Source of the DNA: Taeniopygia guttata
Taxonomy: Eukaryota > Chordata > Aves > Passeriformes > Estrildidae
Direction of reading: 5' to 3'
NCBI RefSeq assembly: GCF_048771995.1
Contig: NC_133024.1
Location: 114,481,501-114,545,500, forward strand
Length of the DNA stretch: 64,000 nucleotides
Part shown: positions 1 through 11,290 of the stretch, in pieces
Layout of the letters: each line of letters opens with the position of its first letter
How positions within the stretch are numbered: position 1 is the first letter of the stretch
Position numbers and translations under genes: made by a program
The notes under the pieces: generated by a model
What the model saw: the letters and a program-made list of their open reading frames with translations, nothing else
Databases searched by the model: none
Told to the model about the DNA's origin: nothing

Positions 1-235
1 AGGGCAAAGAGAATTGCTACAACAAGCTGGAGCTCTTTAAAAATATATTAAATAATAATCTCCCACTCACAGGCGATGTCAGGTGCCCCCAAAGTCAAAC
101 AGAAGTTACAGATTTCCTTCTGGAGCAATGGATCTGCTCTGGTGGAGACACAGCCTTGCCTGGGCTGGAAGTGACACTGGTGGGACTGGGAGGGGAGTGG
201 GGCCCACAAAGACTCTGAGATCACAGAGAATTAAT

Positions 236-690
236 CCTGAAATGGCCTAAAACGTTTGGAAGGGACCTTAAAGATCATCCCCTGCCATGGCAGGGACAGC
301 TCCCACTGTCCCAGGCTGCTCCAGCCCCGGTGTCCAACCTGGCCTTGGGCACTGCCAGGGATCCAGGGGCAGCCACAGCTGTGCCCACCCTCACAAGGAG
401 GAAATTTCTCCTAATATCTGATCTAAACCTGTAATTTTTCATTCTGAAGCCATTCCCTGTGCCTGTCCCTCCATGCCCTGGAAATTGTCTCTCTCCAGCT
501 TTCCTGGGGCTCCTCCAGGCCCTGCAAGGCCACCCTGAGCTCAGCCCAAAGCTTCTCCTGTGCAGGGGAACAATCCCAGCTGTGCCAGCCTTTCCTCCCA
601 GCAGAGCTGCTCCATCCCTCTGCTCATCCTGGAGCCTCCTCTGGGCTCTCTGCAGCAGCTCCAGCTCCTCCTGGGCTGGAATTCCCGAGC
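236..690 (-). mobile_element. CR1 LINE 3' fragment
   Basis: Antisense CR1 3' part with the GCCATGGCAGGGACA and AACCTGGCCTTGGGCACTGCC landmarks and, further 5', the GCAGAGGGATGGAGCAGC block. The same subfamily recurs at 8376, 19096 and 56585. Confidence 0.85.
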
Positions 691-782
691 TGGGATGTCC
701 CCGGGGCTCAGCAGAGCCCCTCTGTCCCCACAGATGGGAGGTGACCCCACATCAGGCTGGGGGACACCAGAGCCTGGCAGGG

Positions 783-1385
783 TCAGTTGGTGAGACCCCA
801 GCAGTGTCAAAGTCCTTTTTCCCAGCCCGTGCAGCCAAAGAAGGAGCCTGGAATGGTTCTGATTGTGTTTTCAAGGTTGTTTATTTCTTCTTATCTAAAC
901 ATTCTTCCTCTGACCTGCCCAGCTCTGCCCAGCAAGGAGGCCGTGGCCATCTGCCCTGAGCCTCGGGTGGCTCCCACCTTATACACTTAAAACTTTGTGT
1001 GTATATTTACAATTTATTACCAATTCCCATCATCTACCTTGGACAGTGTGTCCCTATTCTAAACCAACAGAAAAGTGTCACCATCACAGCAAGCATGGAG
1101 GACAAGAAGAAGGAGAAGAAGGTCAGGGCACACCCAAATTACTGCATCTTGTACCCCCTGAACCCCATTCTAAAAATCCCAAAATTCTACTTTTTCACTC
1201 TGTGTGAGCTCAAATGTCACACTGCTCAAACCTTTGTGGTTTGTAACTCCTCATACAGAGTTGGCAGCTTTTCCCAAGGGCTAAAATGGAAGCCACAGGT
1301 GGTTTTGAGTTTGTGCCAGGGTCTCTGAGCCCCCTGCCAGGGTCTGGAGCAGCCAGAGGGATGTGCTGGGCTCTGACAGGATCCC
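783..1385 (-). mobile_element. Solo LTR, family A (old), fossil
   Basis: Contains, antisense, the polyadenylation part (AATAAACAACCTTGAAA family motif, here diverged) and the ACCAACAGAAAA and CAGCCAGAGGGATG blocks shared with the copies at 15596, 17844, 20676, 43397 and 60763. Ends are approximate. Confidence 0.7.
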
Positions 1386-1655
1386 TGCCCTGGGACAAGG
1401 GGACAGGGAATGGCCCCAGTGCCCTCCTTGGGCCCTGCCTGTCCCCACAGCTCCCTTCCCTGGCACAGCCACCTCTCATCCCAAAACGAGGAGGAATCCT
1501 CCTCATCCTCATCCTCTTCCTCCCCCTCCTCCTCATGGATCTGTCCTGGTTCCAGTCCCCACCCCACAGGGAGCCTTTGCTGCCCTAACCCCATTCCTGA
1601 GCCTTCTCCACTGCTGATTTAATCCATTTATTTCATCTAATTGTGCTAAACACCA

Positions 1656-2142
1656 GTCACTTGGTTTTTAACATTTTAAAGGTTTATTAGTAATAAAAGA
1701 GTTATAAAAAATTAGTAATAAAATTAGAATAATAAAAATTTGGACAATGAGGATTAGGACACTATGAGACAATAAAAAGCAAAGAATTATGGATGTCTAG
1801 ATGTTTTTGGACACTAAGCTGCCAAAACCAGGCCTTGTGAGCAAAGGAATAACCCCTAAAAGCAACAGCCTGTTGCATATTCATAAATCTCACACATGAT
1901 GCATAAATTCCTTGCAAATTAAGAATTTTTCTGATTTTTGTCAACTTCTTCCCCTTAATACTGGTGGTTCCGTAAAGATGGAGAGAAGGTGGAAGAATGT
2001 TTTGTCTTTTCCCATAAGGAGGCTGTAACTCTTTGGATTTCCTGTGCTGTTATCTCTGTGTGAAGAGTTTCTTGATTATCTTATCCCTTTTCTTCAGATA
2101 GTTAAAAAATATCTTACATCGCAGAGTTTTTGTTTTAACAGC
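1656..2142 (-). mobile_element. LTR-like repeat, family D, fossil
   Basis: An A/T-rich block beginning CACTTGGTTTTTAA, with ACAATAAAAAG and CTTGTGA.CAAAGGAATAA segments, is repeated in the same order at 44017. The minus strand carries AATAAA followed by a short TTAAAAACCAAGTG end, suggesting an LTR. Confidence 0.55.
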
Positions 2143-2342
2143 AGCATCTCAGGCAAGGGAAGCAGGGGCTGCATCCTCACCCTGAGGAAAAATGCAACAA
2201 AGCTCTGGGAAAGGGGGCAGCAGGAAAATGCTGAGATATTTTCATCCATTCGTTTAAATGCCTCCATCACCACCTCAGTTCCTCTCTCCAGCTGCTGCCC
2301 AGGAAACAGCAGCTGGAAAAGGGTGTCAGGCAAGGAGACACT

Positions 2343-2900
2343 TATTATCCCATTATCCCATCCCATCAATCCCATCCCATTATTCCATCCATCTCAATCT
2401 CTCTCATCCCATCCCAATCTGAATATGAATCCAATCCCATCCCATTTTATTATCCCATCCCATCCCATCAATCCCATCCCATCCCATCCCATCCCATCCC
2501 ATCCCATCCCATCCCATCCCATCCCATCCCATCCCATCCCATCCCATCCCATCAATTCCAACCATCCCATTATCCCATCAATCCCATCCCATCCCATTCC
2601 ATTATCCCATCCCATCCTGTCCCATCCCATCAATCCCATCCCATTATCACTTCCCATTATCACATCCATCCCAATCTCTCCCATCCCATCCCAATCTGAA
2701 TATGAATCCAATCCCATCCCATCCCATTATCCCATCCCATCCCATCCTGTCCCATCCCATCCCATCCCATCCCATCCCATCCCATCCCATCCCATCCCAT
2801 CCCATCCCATCCCATCCCATCCCATCCCATCGATCCTGTCCCATCCCATCAATCCCATCCCATTATCCCATCCCATTATCGCATCCATCCCAATCTCTCC
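2343..2900 (+). repeat. (CCCAT)n pentanucleotide array
   Basis: About 550 bp of CCCAT repeats, interrupted by ATTAT and a twice-occurring TCCCAATCTGAATATGAATC variant block. The variant blocks show an internal duplication of about 285 bp. Confidence 0.97.
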
Positions 2901-3264
2901 CTTGTAGCTTGCAGGTGGGCACTGCTGAAGCCCCCGTGGCTCAGTGGGAGCCACAGACGCTTCTCCCTCCCGTGGGAAGCAGAGGGTGAGATTTGGGGTG
3001 GGGATTTTAAGGTTTTGGTGGTGGCTGCAGGGAGCCAGTGCTCCCTTCACTGAGGTGTTTGAGGGGAACCCCGAAATGACCTCCCCTTCCTCCTCACGGC
3101 CCAAAATGTGCAATATCCTCGGAGGATGGAGCTCCAGGAGTGCCAGGGGGTCAGGGCATCATCCCTGGGAATGTCCCAACCCCCGGAGTCTTCCTGGGGC
3201 AGAGGAGCCTGAGCTCAGAGCTCCGGGGGCTGTGGGACCCAGGGAGCAGCTGGAGCTGCTGGCC

Positions 3265-3440
3265 CAGGAGGGATTTAGTGTGGATTTTAGGGAAAGGCTC
3301 TTCCCCAGAGGTGCTGGCACTGCCCAGGGAATGGGCACGGCCCCGAGGCTGCCAGAGCTGCAGGAGCCTTTGGGCAGCGCTGCCAGGGATGGACAGGGTG
3401 GGGCTGGTGGGGGTCTGGCACTGGGGGATCCCTGGGGGTT
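3265..3440 (+). mobile_element. CR1 LINE 3' fragment whose tail is expanded
   Basis: Sense CR1 (GGGATTTAGTGTGGATTTTAGG, CCCCAGAGGTGCTGGCACTG, GGCACTGGGGGATCCCTG). It runs directly into the 28-bp minisatellite that follows. Confidence 0.8.
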
Positions 3441-3670
3441 TATTCCCACTCAGGATATTCCATGGTTCAATTCCCACTCAGGATATTCCATAGTTCAACT
3501 CCCACTCAGGTTATTCCATGATTCAATTCCCACTCAGGATATTCCATGGTTCAGTTCCCACTCAGGATATTCCATGGTTCAATTCCCACTCAGGATATTC
3601 CATGGTTCAATTCCCACTCAGGATATTCCATGGCTCAATTCCCACTCAGGATTTTCCATGGCTCAGTCCC
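3440..3670 (+). repeat. 28-bp minisatellite from a CR1 tail
   Basis: Eight or nine copies of a 28-bp unit (ATTCCCACTCAGGATATTCC plus ATGGTTCA). The unit equals the normal CR1 3' end, so the array grew from it. Confidence 0.95.
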
Positions 3671-3711
3671 ACCAAGGCCAGCCCTGCTGGATGCTCAGCT
3701 CCTCCAGCAGA

Positions 3712-3875
3712 GTGAGGATTTTAGGGAAAGGCTCTTCCCCAGAGGTGCTGGCACTGCCCAGGGAATGGGCACGGCCCCGAGGCTGCCAGAGCTGCAGGAG
3801 ATGGGGATGCCCAGGGTGGGTCTGGCACTGGGTGATCCCTGTGGGTTTATTCCCACTCAGGAATTCCATGATTCC
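3712..3875 (+). mobile_element. CR1 LINE 3' fragment (unexpanded tail)
   Basis: A second sense CR1 end directly after the first; its tail GGAATTCCATGATTCCC is single-copy, giving a local comparison for the expanded one. Confidence 0.75.
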
Positions 3876-4435
3876 CACTCTCCTGCGCTGCTCTGGCTGC
3901 CCATTTCCCACACCAGGAGCTGCGGTGCCCCTCAGCACCTCCCACCTGGGCACCTGCAGCTCTGCCACCCTCCCTCGCTCCCTCCCTCGCTGCCTCCTCC
4001 CAGCCCGGCTGTTCCCTGCTGGCAGCACGGCACAGTGACAGCCGGGCTGGTGGCCCTGCAGCTGCCAAAGCCACCCCAGAGCCACCCCAGCAGCATCCCC
4101 CAGGGCTGGCACCTCCACACTCCCCTTGCCCAGCAGCGCCCGGAGCCCCTCAGGTGTGTCCGGGCACCGCGGGATGGGAGCGGGGCTGGAGGAAAAATGG
4201 GAATTACCCGGAGCTCAGCGGAGCTGAACTGATGGAGGAGCTGGGGCTCTGCTGCCAGGGTTGGTTTGCTGTGCCAGCCGTGCCAGGTTTGCTCCTTGGC
4301 GCTGGGAGGGAGCCCAGGGCGGCTGCAGCCCCCGGGACAGACCGGGCTGGGCGGATTTTGGGGAGCAGGGCTGGGAATAGCGGGGTGGCTGCGGGATGTG
4401 TGCGGGAAAAGGGGATTTCTGGCTGGGGATGGGAG

Positions 4436-6345
4436 AAAAGGGGTGGTTTGGGAGAGTTCAGTGGGGATTTGGGGAGAATTCAGTGGGGAATTGGGGAGAA
4501 TTCAGTGGGGATTTGGAAAAAAATTCAGTGGAGATTTGGGGAAAAGTCAGTGGAGATTTGGGGAAAAGTCAGTGGGGATTTGGGGAAAAGTCAGTGGGGA
4601 TTTGGGGAGAATTCAGTGAGAGGTTGGGGAGAATTCAGTGGGGATTTGGGGAGAATTCAGTGAGGGTTTGGGGAGAATTCAGTGGGAATTTGGGGAGAAT
4701 TCAGTGGGGATTTGGGGAGAATTCAGTGAGGATTTGGGGAGAATTCAGTGAGGATTTGGGGAGAATTCAGTGAGGATTTGGGGAAAAGTCAGTCAGAATT
4801 TGGAGATAAGTCAATGAGGGTTTAGGGGGAGAATTCAGTGGGGATTTAGGGAGAATTTAGTGGGAAATTGGGGAGAATTCAGTGGGGATTTGGGGAGAAT
4901 TCAGGGGGGGTTTGGGGAGAATTCAGTGAAGTTTTGGGGAGAATTCAGATAGGATTTGGGGATAATTCAGATAGGATTTGGGGAAAATTCTGTGGGGATT
5001 TGGGGAGAATTCAGTGAGGGTTTGGGAAGAATTCAGTGGGGGTTTGGGGAGAATTCAGTGGGGGTTTGGGGAGAGTTCAGTGAGGGTTTGGGGAGAATTC
5101 AGTGGGGATTTGGGGAGAATTCAGTGGGGATTTGGGGAAAAGTCAGTCAGGATTTGGAGATAAGTCAATGAGGGTTTAGGGGGAAAATTCAGTGGGGATT
5201 TAGGGAGAATTCAGTGGGGAATTAGGGAAAATTCAGTGAGGATTTGGGGAAAATTCAGTGGGGATTTGGGGAAAATTCAGTGGGGATTTGGGGAGAATTC
5301 GGTGAGGATTTGGGGAAAATTCGGTGGGGATTTGGGGAGAATTCAGTGAGGATTTGGGGAAAAGTCAGTCAAAATTTGGGGATAATTCAATGAGGGTTTA
5401 GGGGGAGAATTCAGTGGGGATTTAGGGAGAATTCAGTGGGGAATTAGTGAAAATTCAATGAGGATTTGGGGGAAATTTAGTGGGGGTTTGGGGAGAATTC
5501 AGTGAGGATTTGGGGGGAATTCAGTGAGGATTTGGGGAGAATTCAGTGAGGGTTTGGGGAGAAATCAGTGGGGAATTGGGGAGAATTCAATGGGGATTTG
5601 GGGAGAATTCAGTGTGGGTTTGAGGAGAATTCAATGGGGATTTGGGGAGAATTCAGTGAGGATTTGGGGAAAATTTAGTGGGGATTTGGGGAAAATTTGG
5701 TGGGGATTTGGGGAAAATTCAGTGGAGATTTGGGGAGAATTCAGTGAGGATTTGGGCATAATTCAATGAGGTTTAGAGGGAGAATTCAGTGAGGATTTAG
5801 GGAGAATTCAGTGGGGGTTTGGGGATAAATCAGTGAGGATTTGGGGAAAATTCAGTGAGGATTGGGGGAAAATTCAGTGGGGATTTGGGGAGAATTCAGT
5901 GGGGATTTGGGGAGAATTCAGTGGGGGTTTGGGGAGAATTCAGTGGGGATTTGGGGAAAATTCAGTGAGGATTGGGGGAAAAATCAGTGGGGATTTGGGG
6001 AGAATTCAATGGGGAATTGGGGAGAATTCAGTGAGGATTTGGGCAAAATTCAGTGAGGATTGGGGGAAAATTCAGTGAGGATTTGGGGAGAATTCAGTGG
6101 GGATTTGGGGAGAATTCAGTGGGGATTTGGGGAAAATTCAGTGAGGGTTTGGTGAGAACTCAGTGGTGATTTGGGGAGAATTCAGTGAGGGTTTGGGGAT
6201 AATTCAGTGAAGATTTGGGGAAAATTTAGTGGGGATTTGGGGAGAATTCAGTGGGGATTTGGGGAGAATTCAGTGACATTTTGGGGAGAATTCAGTGGGG
6301 ATTTGGGGAGAATTCAGTGACATTTTGGGGAGAATTCAGTGTTCT
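4436..6345 (+). repeat. 22-bp minisatellite rich in EcoRI sites
   Basis: About 85 copies of GAATTCAGTGGGGATTTGGG plus GA. Variants (AAAATTCAGTGAGG, AAAGTCAGT, GATAATTCA) form blocks that recur, such as the GTCAGTCAG..TTTGGAGATAA block near 4790, 5140 and 5370, indicating amplification of multi-unit segments. Confidence 0.97.
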
Positions 6346-6971
6346 CCACTGCACAGGTGCTGCTTTTTAAAGCCACGCCAGGAGCTGCGCTGGTGCTGCC
6401 CAGGTGAGCAGAGGGTGGCCCTGGGCAGGCAGGGAGAGGCTCCAGATGTGCCACACACATCTGGGGGCTGCAGGAGGTGTTTGCAGCCCCCAGAGCTGCA
6501 GATCCCCCCCTGCAGCAGGGATACCCCAGCTCGGGCAGGAAGGAGCAGTGCCCTGGGTGCTGCTGGGGTGCAGAATTCCCAGGAGCTGGAGTGAGGAAAT
6601 GGGGCTCGGAAGGCAGAAAATCTGGGAGGTGGGTGATGTGCTGTACTGATTTTTGCTCTGAGAGTAGCACAGACTTTATTTCTGTGTCATCAAACCACAG
6701 GAAATTGTGATAGAGCTGTGTTTTCTAAAGGTGAGTGTTCCTCAGAACAGATAAGTTTCTGGGACTGGCTGCTGACACTTTTGGCAGCAACAGCAGAGAG
6801 GGTTGGAGATGTTTTCTTGGTGGAAATTAAAATAGAGGAGCTCTGATTTGGGAGAGATGAGAAAACGCTGTTAAAATCTGTCACTTCACATCCACCTGTG
6901 TTTGTGTGATGAATATCACAGTGAAACCTCAGCAGGGAAGAGAAATAGGGGCAGCCAAGAGTCAGTTTTCA

Positions 6972-7200
6972 TGGAATCCTGGAATGGTTTGGGCTGGGAG
7001 GGACCTCAGAGCCCACCCAGTGCCACCCCTGCCATGGCAGGGACACCTCCCACTGTCCCAGGCTGCTCCAGCCCCAGTGTCCAACCTGGCCTTGGGCACT
7101 GCCAGGGATCCAGGGGCAGCCCCAGCTGCTCTGGGAATTCCCATTCCCACCCCTCTGCTCATCCTGGAGCCTCCTCTGGGCTCTCTGCAGCACCCAATGC
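6972..7200 (-). mobile_element. CR1 LINE 3' fragment
   Basis: Antisense tail (ATGGAATCCTGGAATGGTTT) through CCTCTGCTCATCCTGGAGCC. Lacks the middle block carried by longer copies. Confidence 0.8.
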
Positions 7201-7424
7201 TCGAGAACAAAATTCCTGTTGAGCTCCAAAGCCGAATGTCACAAATTTTAGGTGCGTTCCAGGACAGAAAATTCCCTTTTCCCTTTTAAACCCTGGTGGC
7301 AGCAGCTGCTCCTCTGGAGCTGAGCTGCTGGAGACCAGCCCAGGCCACCCAGGGCAGGGAGGGCTGGGCAGGAGCTGAAGGTGCCCACTGGGCTGGGAAC
7401 CTTCACTGGGAGCAGCTCCCAGGC

Positions 7425-7612
7425 TTGGGAGCAGGATCCAGGAGCAGGATCCAGGTTCAAGGAGCAGGATCCAGGTTCTGGGAGCAGGATCCAGGAGCAG
7501 GATCCAGGTTCAAGGAGCAGGATCCAGGTTCTGGGAGCAGGATCCAGGAGCAGGATCCAGGTTCAAGGAGCAGGATCCAGGTTCAAGGAGCAGGATCCAG
7601 GTTCTGGGAGCA
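7425..7612 (+). repeat. Minisatellite of GGAGCAGGATCCAGG units
   Basis: GGAGCAGGATCCAGGTTCAA and GGATCCAGGTTCTG variants alternate in a higher-order pattern; rich in BamHI sites. A CR1 tail follows without a gap. Confidence 0.92.
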
Positions 7613-7736
7613 GCCTGGCACAGTGGGAGGTGTCCCTGCCATGGCAGGGGTGGCACTGGGTGGGCTCTGATGTCCCTGTCAGGTCCCACTGGGTGGGATT
7701 TTGGATCCCTCCAAACCCAAACCATTCCACCAGAAT
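7612..7736 (+). mobile_element. CR1 LINE 3' tail
   Basis: Sense tail from GAGCAGCCTGGCACAGTGG to AACCCAAACCATTCCACC, containing a short internal duplication of the GGTGGG part. Confidence 0.75.
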
Positions 7737-8375
7737 TCCCCACCCCGTGATGAACTTCCCAGTGTTCCAGCCTCAAACCCAGGAGTGCTCAGATAAAGAG
7801 TTCACAGTGAAAATCAGCACAAGGAGTCATTAATTAACAATTAAGTCCTGTGTGTGACCCTCTCCATGCCTGCTGTGGCTGTGAATACTCCAGGGAAATG
7901 TTCTCCTCCTGAGGGCATTGGGGACAGGAGCAGAGTCCTGCTCTGTCCCGCTGTTTCAGCAGCTCCTCGTGCAGCTTTTCTTCCACAACAAGGCACAAAC
8001 AAATCCAAGGAAGCCTCCAGGTACCTGCTGTTCCTGCAGGGGCATTCCCAGCAGCTGGAGGCTGTGCTGAGCTCCTGGAGAACATCCCTGAGCTGCCACC
8101 AGCCCCTGCCCCAGGTGCCACTCCTGCCCCGGGCTCCTTTTCAGCCTGGATGGATTAGAATTGGTTCTGAGGTACTTCCTCTTCCAAACCCCCAAACAAC
8201 AATGGCTGAGTGTTCTGGAGAAGGATTTGCTGAGCTGCTGCCGTGGATTTAAAGCTCTGGGAAACCCTGAGAGCCACCCAAGGTCACCTTGGATGACAAT
8301 GCCCCATTCAGGTGGGACATGGGTGTCTTCCTTTTCCAGGGGCTGTCAGTCATGGATGAGGAAAGGGATTGTTCA

Positions 8376-8842
8376 CCTGCACAGGAGGAGCTGGAGCTGC
8401 TGCAGAGAGCCCAGAGGAGGCTCCAGGATGAGCAGAGGGATGGAGCAGCTCTGCTGGGAGGAAAGGCTGGCACAGCTGGGATTGTTCCCCTGCACAGGAG
8501 AAGCTTTGGGCTGAGCTCAGGGTGGCCTTGCAGGGCCTGGAGGAGCCCCAGGAAAGCTGGAGAGAGACAATTTCCAGGGGATGGAGGGACAGCACACAGG
8601 GAATGGCTTCAGAGTGAGAAATTACAGGTTTAGATCAGATATTAGGAAAAATTTCCCCACTATGAGGGTGGGCACAGCTGTGGCTGCCCCTGGATCCCTG
8701 GCAGTGCCCAAGGCCAGGTTGGACACTGGGGCTGGAGCAGCCTGGGACACTGGGAGGTGTCCCTGCCATGGCAGGGGTGGGACAAAATGAGCTTTGAGGT
8801 CCCGTCCAACCCGAAAATTATTTTATGGTTTGATGTTGCCTG
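8376..8842 (+). mobile_element. CR1 LINE 3' fragment
   Basis: One of the longest sense copies, from GAGGAGCTGGAGCTGC through the TTAGATCAGATATTAGG segment to the tail. Highly similar to 19096-19565. Confidence 0.88.
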
Positions 8843-8999
8843 GCTGCTGAGGATTTGGGATTGCAGAGCTGGCAGGATTCCTCTCATTATGTGATTTACA
8901 GGTGGATTGGAAAGGGAAAAGGGCCCTTCAGCCTCTTGTGTGAGCCTGGCAGAGCAGAGGCTGTGGCTCTACTGGAGCTTCTGGACATCCCCATCTCCT

Positions 9000-9118
9000 G
9001 CTCCTGCAGCTCTGGCAGCCTCGGGGCCGTGCCCATTCCCTGGGCAGTGCCAGCACCTCTGGGGAAGAACCTTTCCCTAAAATCCACCCTAAATCCCTCC
9101 TGGGCCAGCTCCAGTTTC
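9000..9118 (-). mobile_element. CR1 LINE fragment (no tail)
   Basis: Antisense block CTCCTGCAGCTCTGGCAGCC to CCTCCTGGGCCAGCTCC, the same subfamily as the expanded-tail copies at 3265, 37666 and 49260. Confidence 0.75.
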
Positions 9119-9309
9119 TCCCTGGTGCTGTCCCTGTCCCAGGGCAGAGATCAGAGCTGGGACACAGCTGGGGGTGAGATCTGAGCCAGCTCCACACACC
9201 CACCGAGCAGCTGGGAGCCCAGGGGGGCTTTAAGGTGCTGCTGGGGATGGACTCAGCCCTGGCTGGGCTGCACTGGGAGATGAGAGAGGCTCTCCACATT
9301 GAACTGATG

Positions 9310-9690
9310 CCTTGGGAAGGCTGAGCTGGGGCAGAACTGGGCAGAGCTACAGAATAAAGCAGGGATTTATTGAAGGATCTCCTCATGGATCCACCTTGGG
9401 CAGCACCAGAGCCCAGCCAGGGCTGCCCCCAAATGACCCAAAATGGCCCCAAAATGCACGAGCGCTCCCGGGGGCTCTCCCTGGGATCAGTTCTGCTCCA
9501 TTGGCACCTTGGAGTTCATTGTCCCATTCCAGCTTTAGCCCAGGCAGTCCCACCCTGCTTGTTTTTCTCTCTCCAGCCCACGCTGTTTGTGCTCCTGGGC
9601 TGAGATTTGGATCATTTGTCCTTGGTGCCCAGCTGGAGCAGGAATTGTTTTGTCTCCCTGCTCTGTGCACAGAGCTCACCATCCCATAAT
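9310..9690 (-). mobile_element. Solo LTR, family E, fossil
   Basis: On the minus strand a CAATAAATCCCTGCTTTATT polyadenylation region near 9365 followed by TCTGTAGCTCTGCC, an arrangement of avian LTRs as I remember them. Boundaries uncertain; no second copy in this window. Confidence 0.5.
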
Positions 9691-10314
9691 GTGAAACCCA
9701 GACCCACACACTAAAGCAGCACAGAATGTGGAAAATATAAAATCTAAAATTTCAGGCATCACCCCCAGGCTCATGTGTGTAATTCCCTCACTGAGGAGGG
9801 GAGCCAGGAAAGGGAGACAGAGGAAATCCCATCTTTATCTGTGGATTCATCAAAGATGTTTTATTCCATTCAAGAGAGAGGGGGAAAAGTGGGAAATGGA
9901 TTTGTAGGGAATTCCCCAAACCTGACAGAAGGATCACGCAGTGTGCACCTGTGTGCAAACCTTGAGATAAGAAATGCTGACTTAGAAATGCCATGGGATA
10001 GGACAGACATTGCTGAGAGAGAAATACAAGTTTCAAAGGATGGCCTGGCAAATAAGGCTGGATCCTTTGGAGAAATAGAACTATGAAAGATGCATTGCAG
10101 TGGGACCCACAAGGGGTAATTTTAGAAAATCAGCTTTAAGGCATTGACAGCATGGTGTGGATAAAGCTGTTAGGCCAAGAAACACTCAGAGTGTGTTGTA
10201 ATTAGGAAATAATTGGCTTCTGATTGTGATGGTGTGAATTATAACATCTGTATTGTCTCACCCTTCACATGAGACTGCAAATGGAATAAAAGTTTTTAAA
10301 AACACCTCTCAGTT

Positions 10315-10705
10315 ACTATTGTAAATCAGGTGAACTTGGTGGGAAGAAATGCTGATGTCTGACTCCAGTTCAGAGGCTGAATGATTTCTTTATTATAACT
10401 GTGCTATAATACATTAAAATACTATTTAAAGGAGATACTAAAACTAGAAACCTACTTTTTCTATCATATTTAACTCACTAACAACCGTGACCCTCTCTGA
10501 GAGCCCAGCCCCAGGTGGGTTGGATTGGCCATCAGCTCAAACAATCCTCACCAGAATCCAACCAAGAAATCACCCCAGGGAAACAATTCTCCAAACACAT
10601 TCCACATGGGAAAACAAGGAGCAGAAACGGAAATTGTTTTCTCTTTCTTTTCTCTGTTCTCCTCTGTGAAAAAATCCCGAGAGGGAGAAGAATGTGCCTA
10701 TAAAA
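10315..10705 (-). mobile_element. Solo LTR, family B, in the KCNE1 intron, fossil
   Basis: Shares its whole length with 31088-31450, including AATGATTTCTTTATTATAAC (a polyadenylation signal on the minus strand) and GAGAGCCCAGCCCCAGGTGGG. Ends about 80 bases before the KCNE1 coding exon. Confidence 0.75.
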
Positions 10706-10760
10706 GTCACCCCATCTCTGGGTCAGAAAAGAGATTAATCCAATATTTATCTGATGACAT

Positions 10761-10784
10761 GCCCTGATTTGCATCCCTTTCTAG
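10761..10784 (+). promoter_or_regulatory. 3' splice site of the KCNE1 coding exon
   Basis: A pyrimidine-rich stretch ending TGCATCCCTTTCTAG lies 38 bases upstream of the chosen ATG. KCNE1 genes carry spliced 5'UTRs joined to one coding exon, so an acceptor is expected here. It defines the exon start at 10785 and argues against the longer in-frame start at 10754. Confidence 0.7.
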
Positions 10785-10822
10785 CCCAAGGAAGGAAGAA
10801 GTGCCAAGGACAGAAAATCCAA

Positions 10823-11203
10823 ATGCTGCTGCTGTCCAACACCACGGCCCTGACCCTGCTCCTCTCCAAACTGCTCCAGGAGTGCCTGGAACGGACCAAC
10901 AGCTCAGCTGCTGCTCAGGAGGGCAGTGCCAGCGACAGCCTGGCCATCATCTACGTGCTGCTGATGCTGGGGCTCTTTGGCTTCTTCACGCTGGGGGTGA
11001 TGGTGAGCAACCTGCGGGCGCGGCGCCTCCAGGGGCCCCGCGACCCCTACCACACCTACATCGCCACCGACGCCTGGCGCCAGAAGGACAGGGAGCACTT
11101 CCAGGCCAAGGTCATCGAGAGCTACAAGCTCTGCTGCGTCCTGGAGAACCAGCTGGCCGTGGAGCAGCCGGGCACCAAGATCCCTGAGGAGAAATCTCCC
11201 TAG
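10823..11203 (+). CDS. KCNE1: KCNE1 (minK) potassium channel beta subunit, single coding exon
   Basis: Encodes 126 residues (human KCNE1 has 129). KCNE1 is a type I single-pass membrane protein that associates with KCNQ1 to make the slow cardiac delayed-rectifier current and acts in inner-ear potassium secretion. Seen here: N-terminal sequons NTT (residues 5-7) and NSS (about 25-27); a membrane segment at about residues 40-64 containing [11 protein letters not shown], close to human GFFGFFTLGIM; the juxtamembrane DPYHTYI motif (human DPFNVYI), then DAWRQKD; and a C-terminal [11 protein letters not shown], matching human ENHLAIEQPNT. The start was chosen because MLLLSNTTA aligns with human MILSNTTA; the frame is open 23 codons upstream, but a splice acceptor lies at 10783-10784. 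As in mammals, the whole CDS is in one exon and 5'UTR exons must lie upstream. The last 242 bp recur twice downstream. The frame is intact, so this is probably the working gene. Confidence 0.95.
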   Translation: MLLLSNTTALTLLLSKLLQECLERTNSSAAAQEGSASDSLAIIYVLLMLGLFGFFTLGVMVSNLRARRLQGPRDPYHTYIATDAWRQKDREHFQAKVIESYKLCCVLENQLAVEQPGTKIPEEKSP

Positions 11204-11224
11204 GGAAAAGGGGGGATGGATGGA

Positions 11225-11290
11225 GCCCAGCTAGATCAGCTGGGACTCTTAATCCCAGTGTCGTGGGTTTGAGCCCCACGTTGGGCGCCA
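11225..11290 (+). pseudogene. tRNA-Lys(CTT)-derived sequence joined to LTR, copy 1
   Basis: Reads as a tRNA-Lys with acceptor strands GCCCAGC and GTTGGGC, a five-pair anticodon stem around loop CTCTTAA (anticodon CTT), a T stem GTGGG/CCCAC, and an encoded CCA end. The D arm is short by about 11 bases. Vertebrate tRNA genes do not encode CCA, so this is a copy of a mature tRNA, not a tRNA gene. The antisense LTR begins immediately after CCA. Confidence 0.88.

Noticed and set aside
2044-2907. 287-codon open frame with SHPIP repeats
   Set aside because: Its second half is the CCCAT array; the first half has no recognisable domain.
1-10750. RCAN1 or KCNE1 5'UTR exons upstream
   Set aside because: No sequence I could recognise as an RCAN1 exon, and noncoding first exons cannot be called by eye.
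11225-11290. Functional tRNA-Lys gene
   Set aside because: Encodes CCA, lacks most of the D arm (internal promoter A box) and is fused to an LTR.
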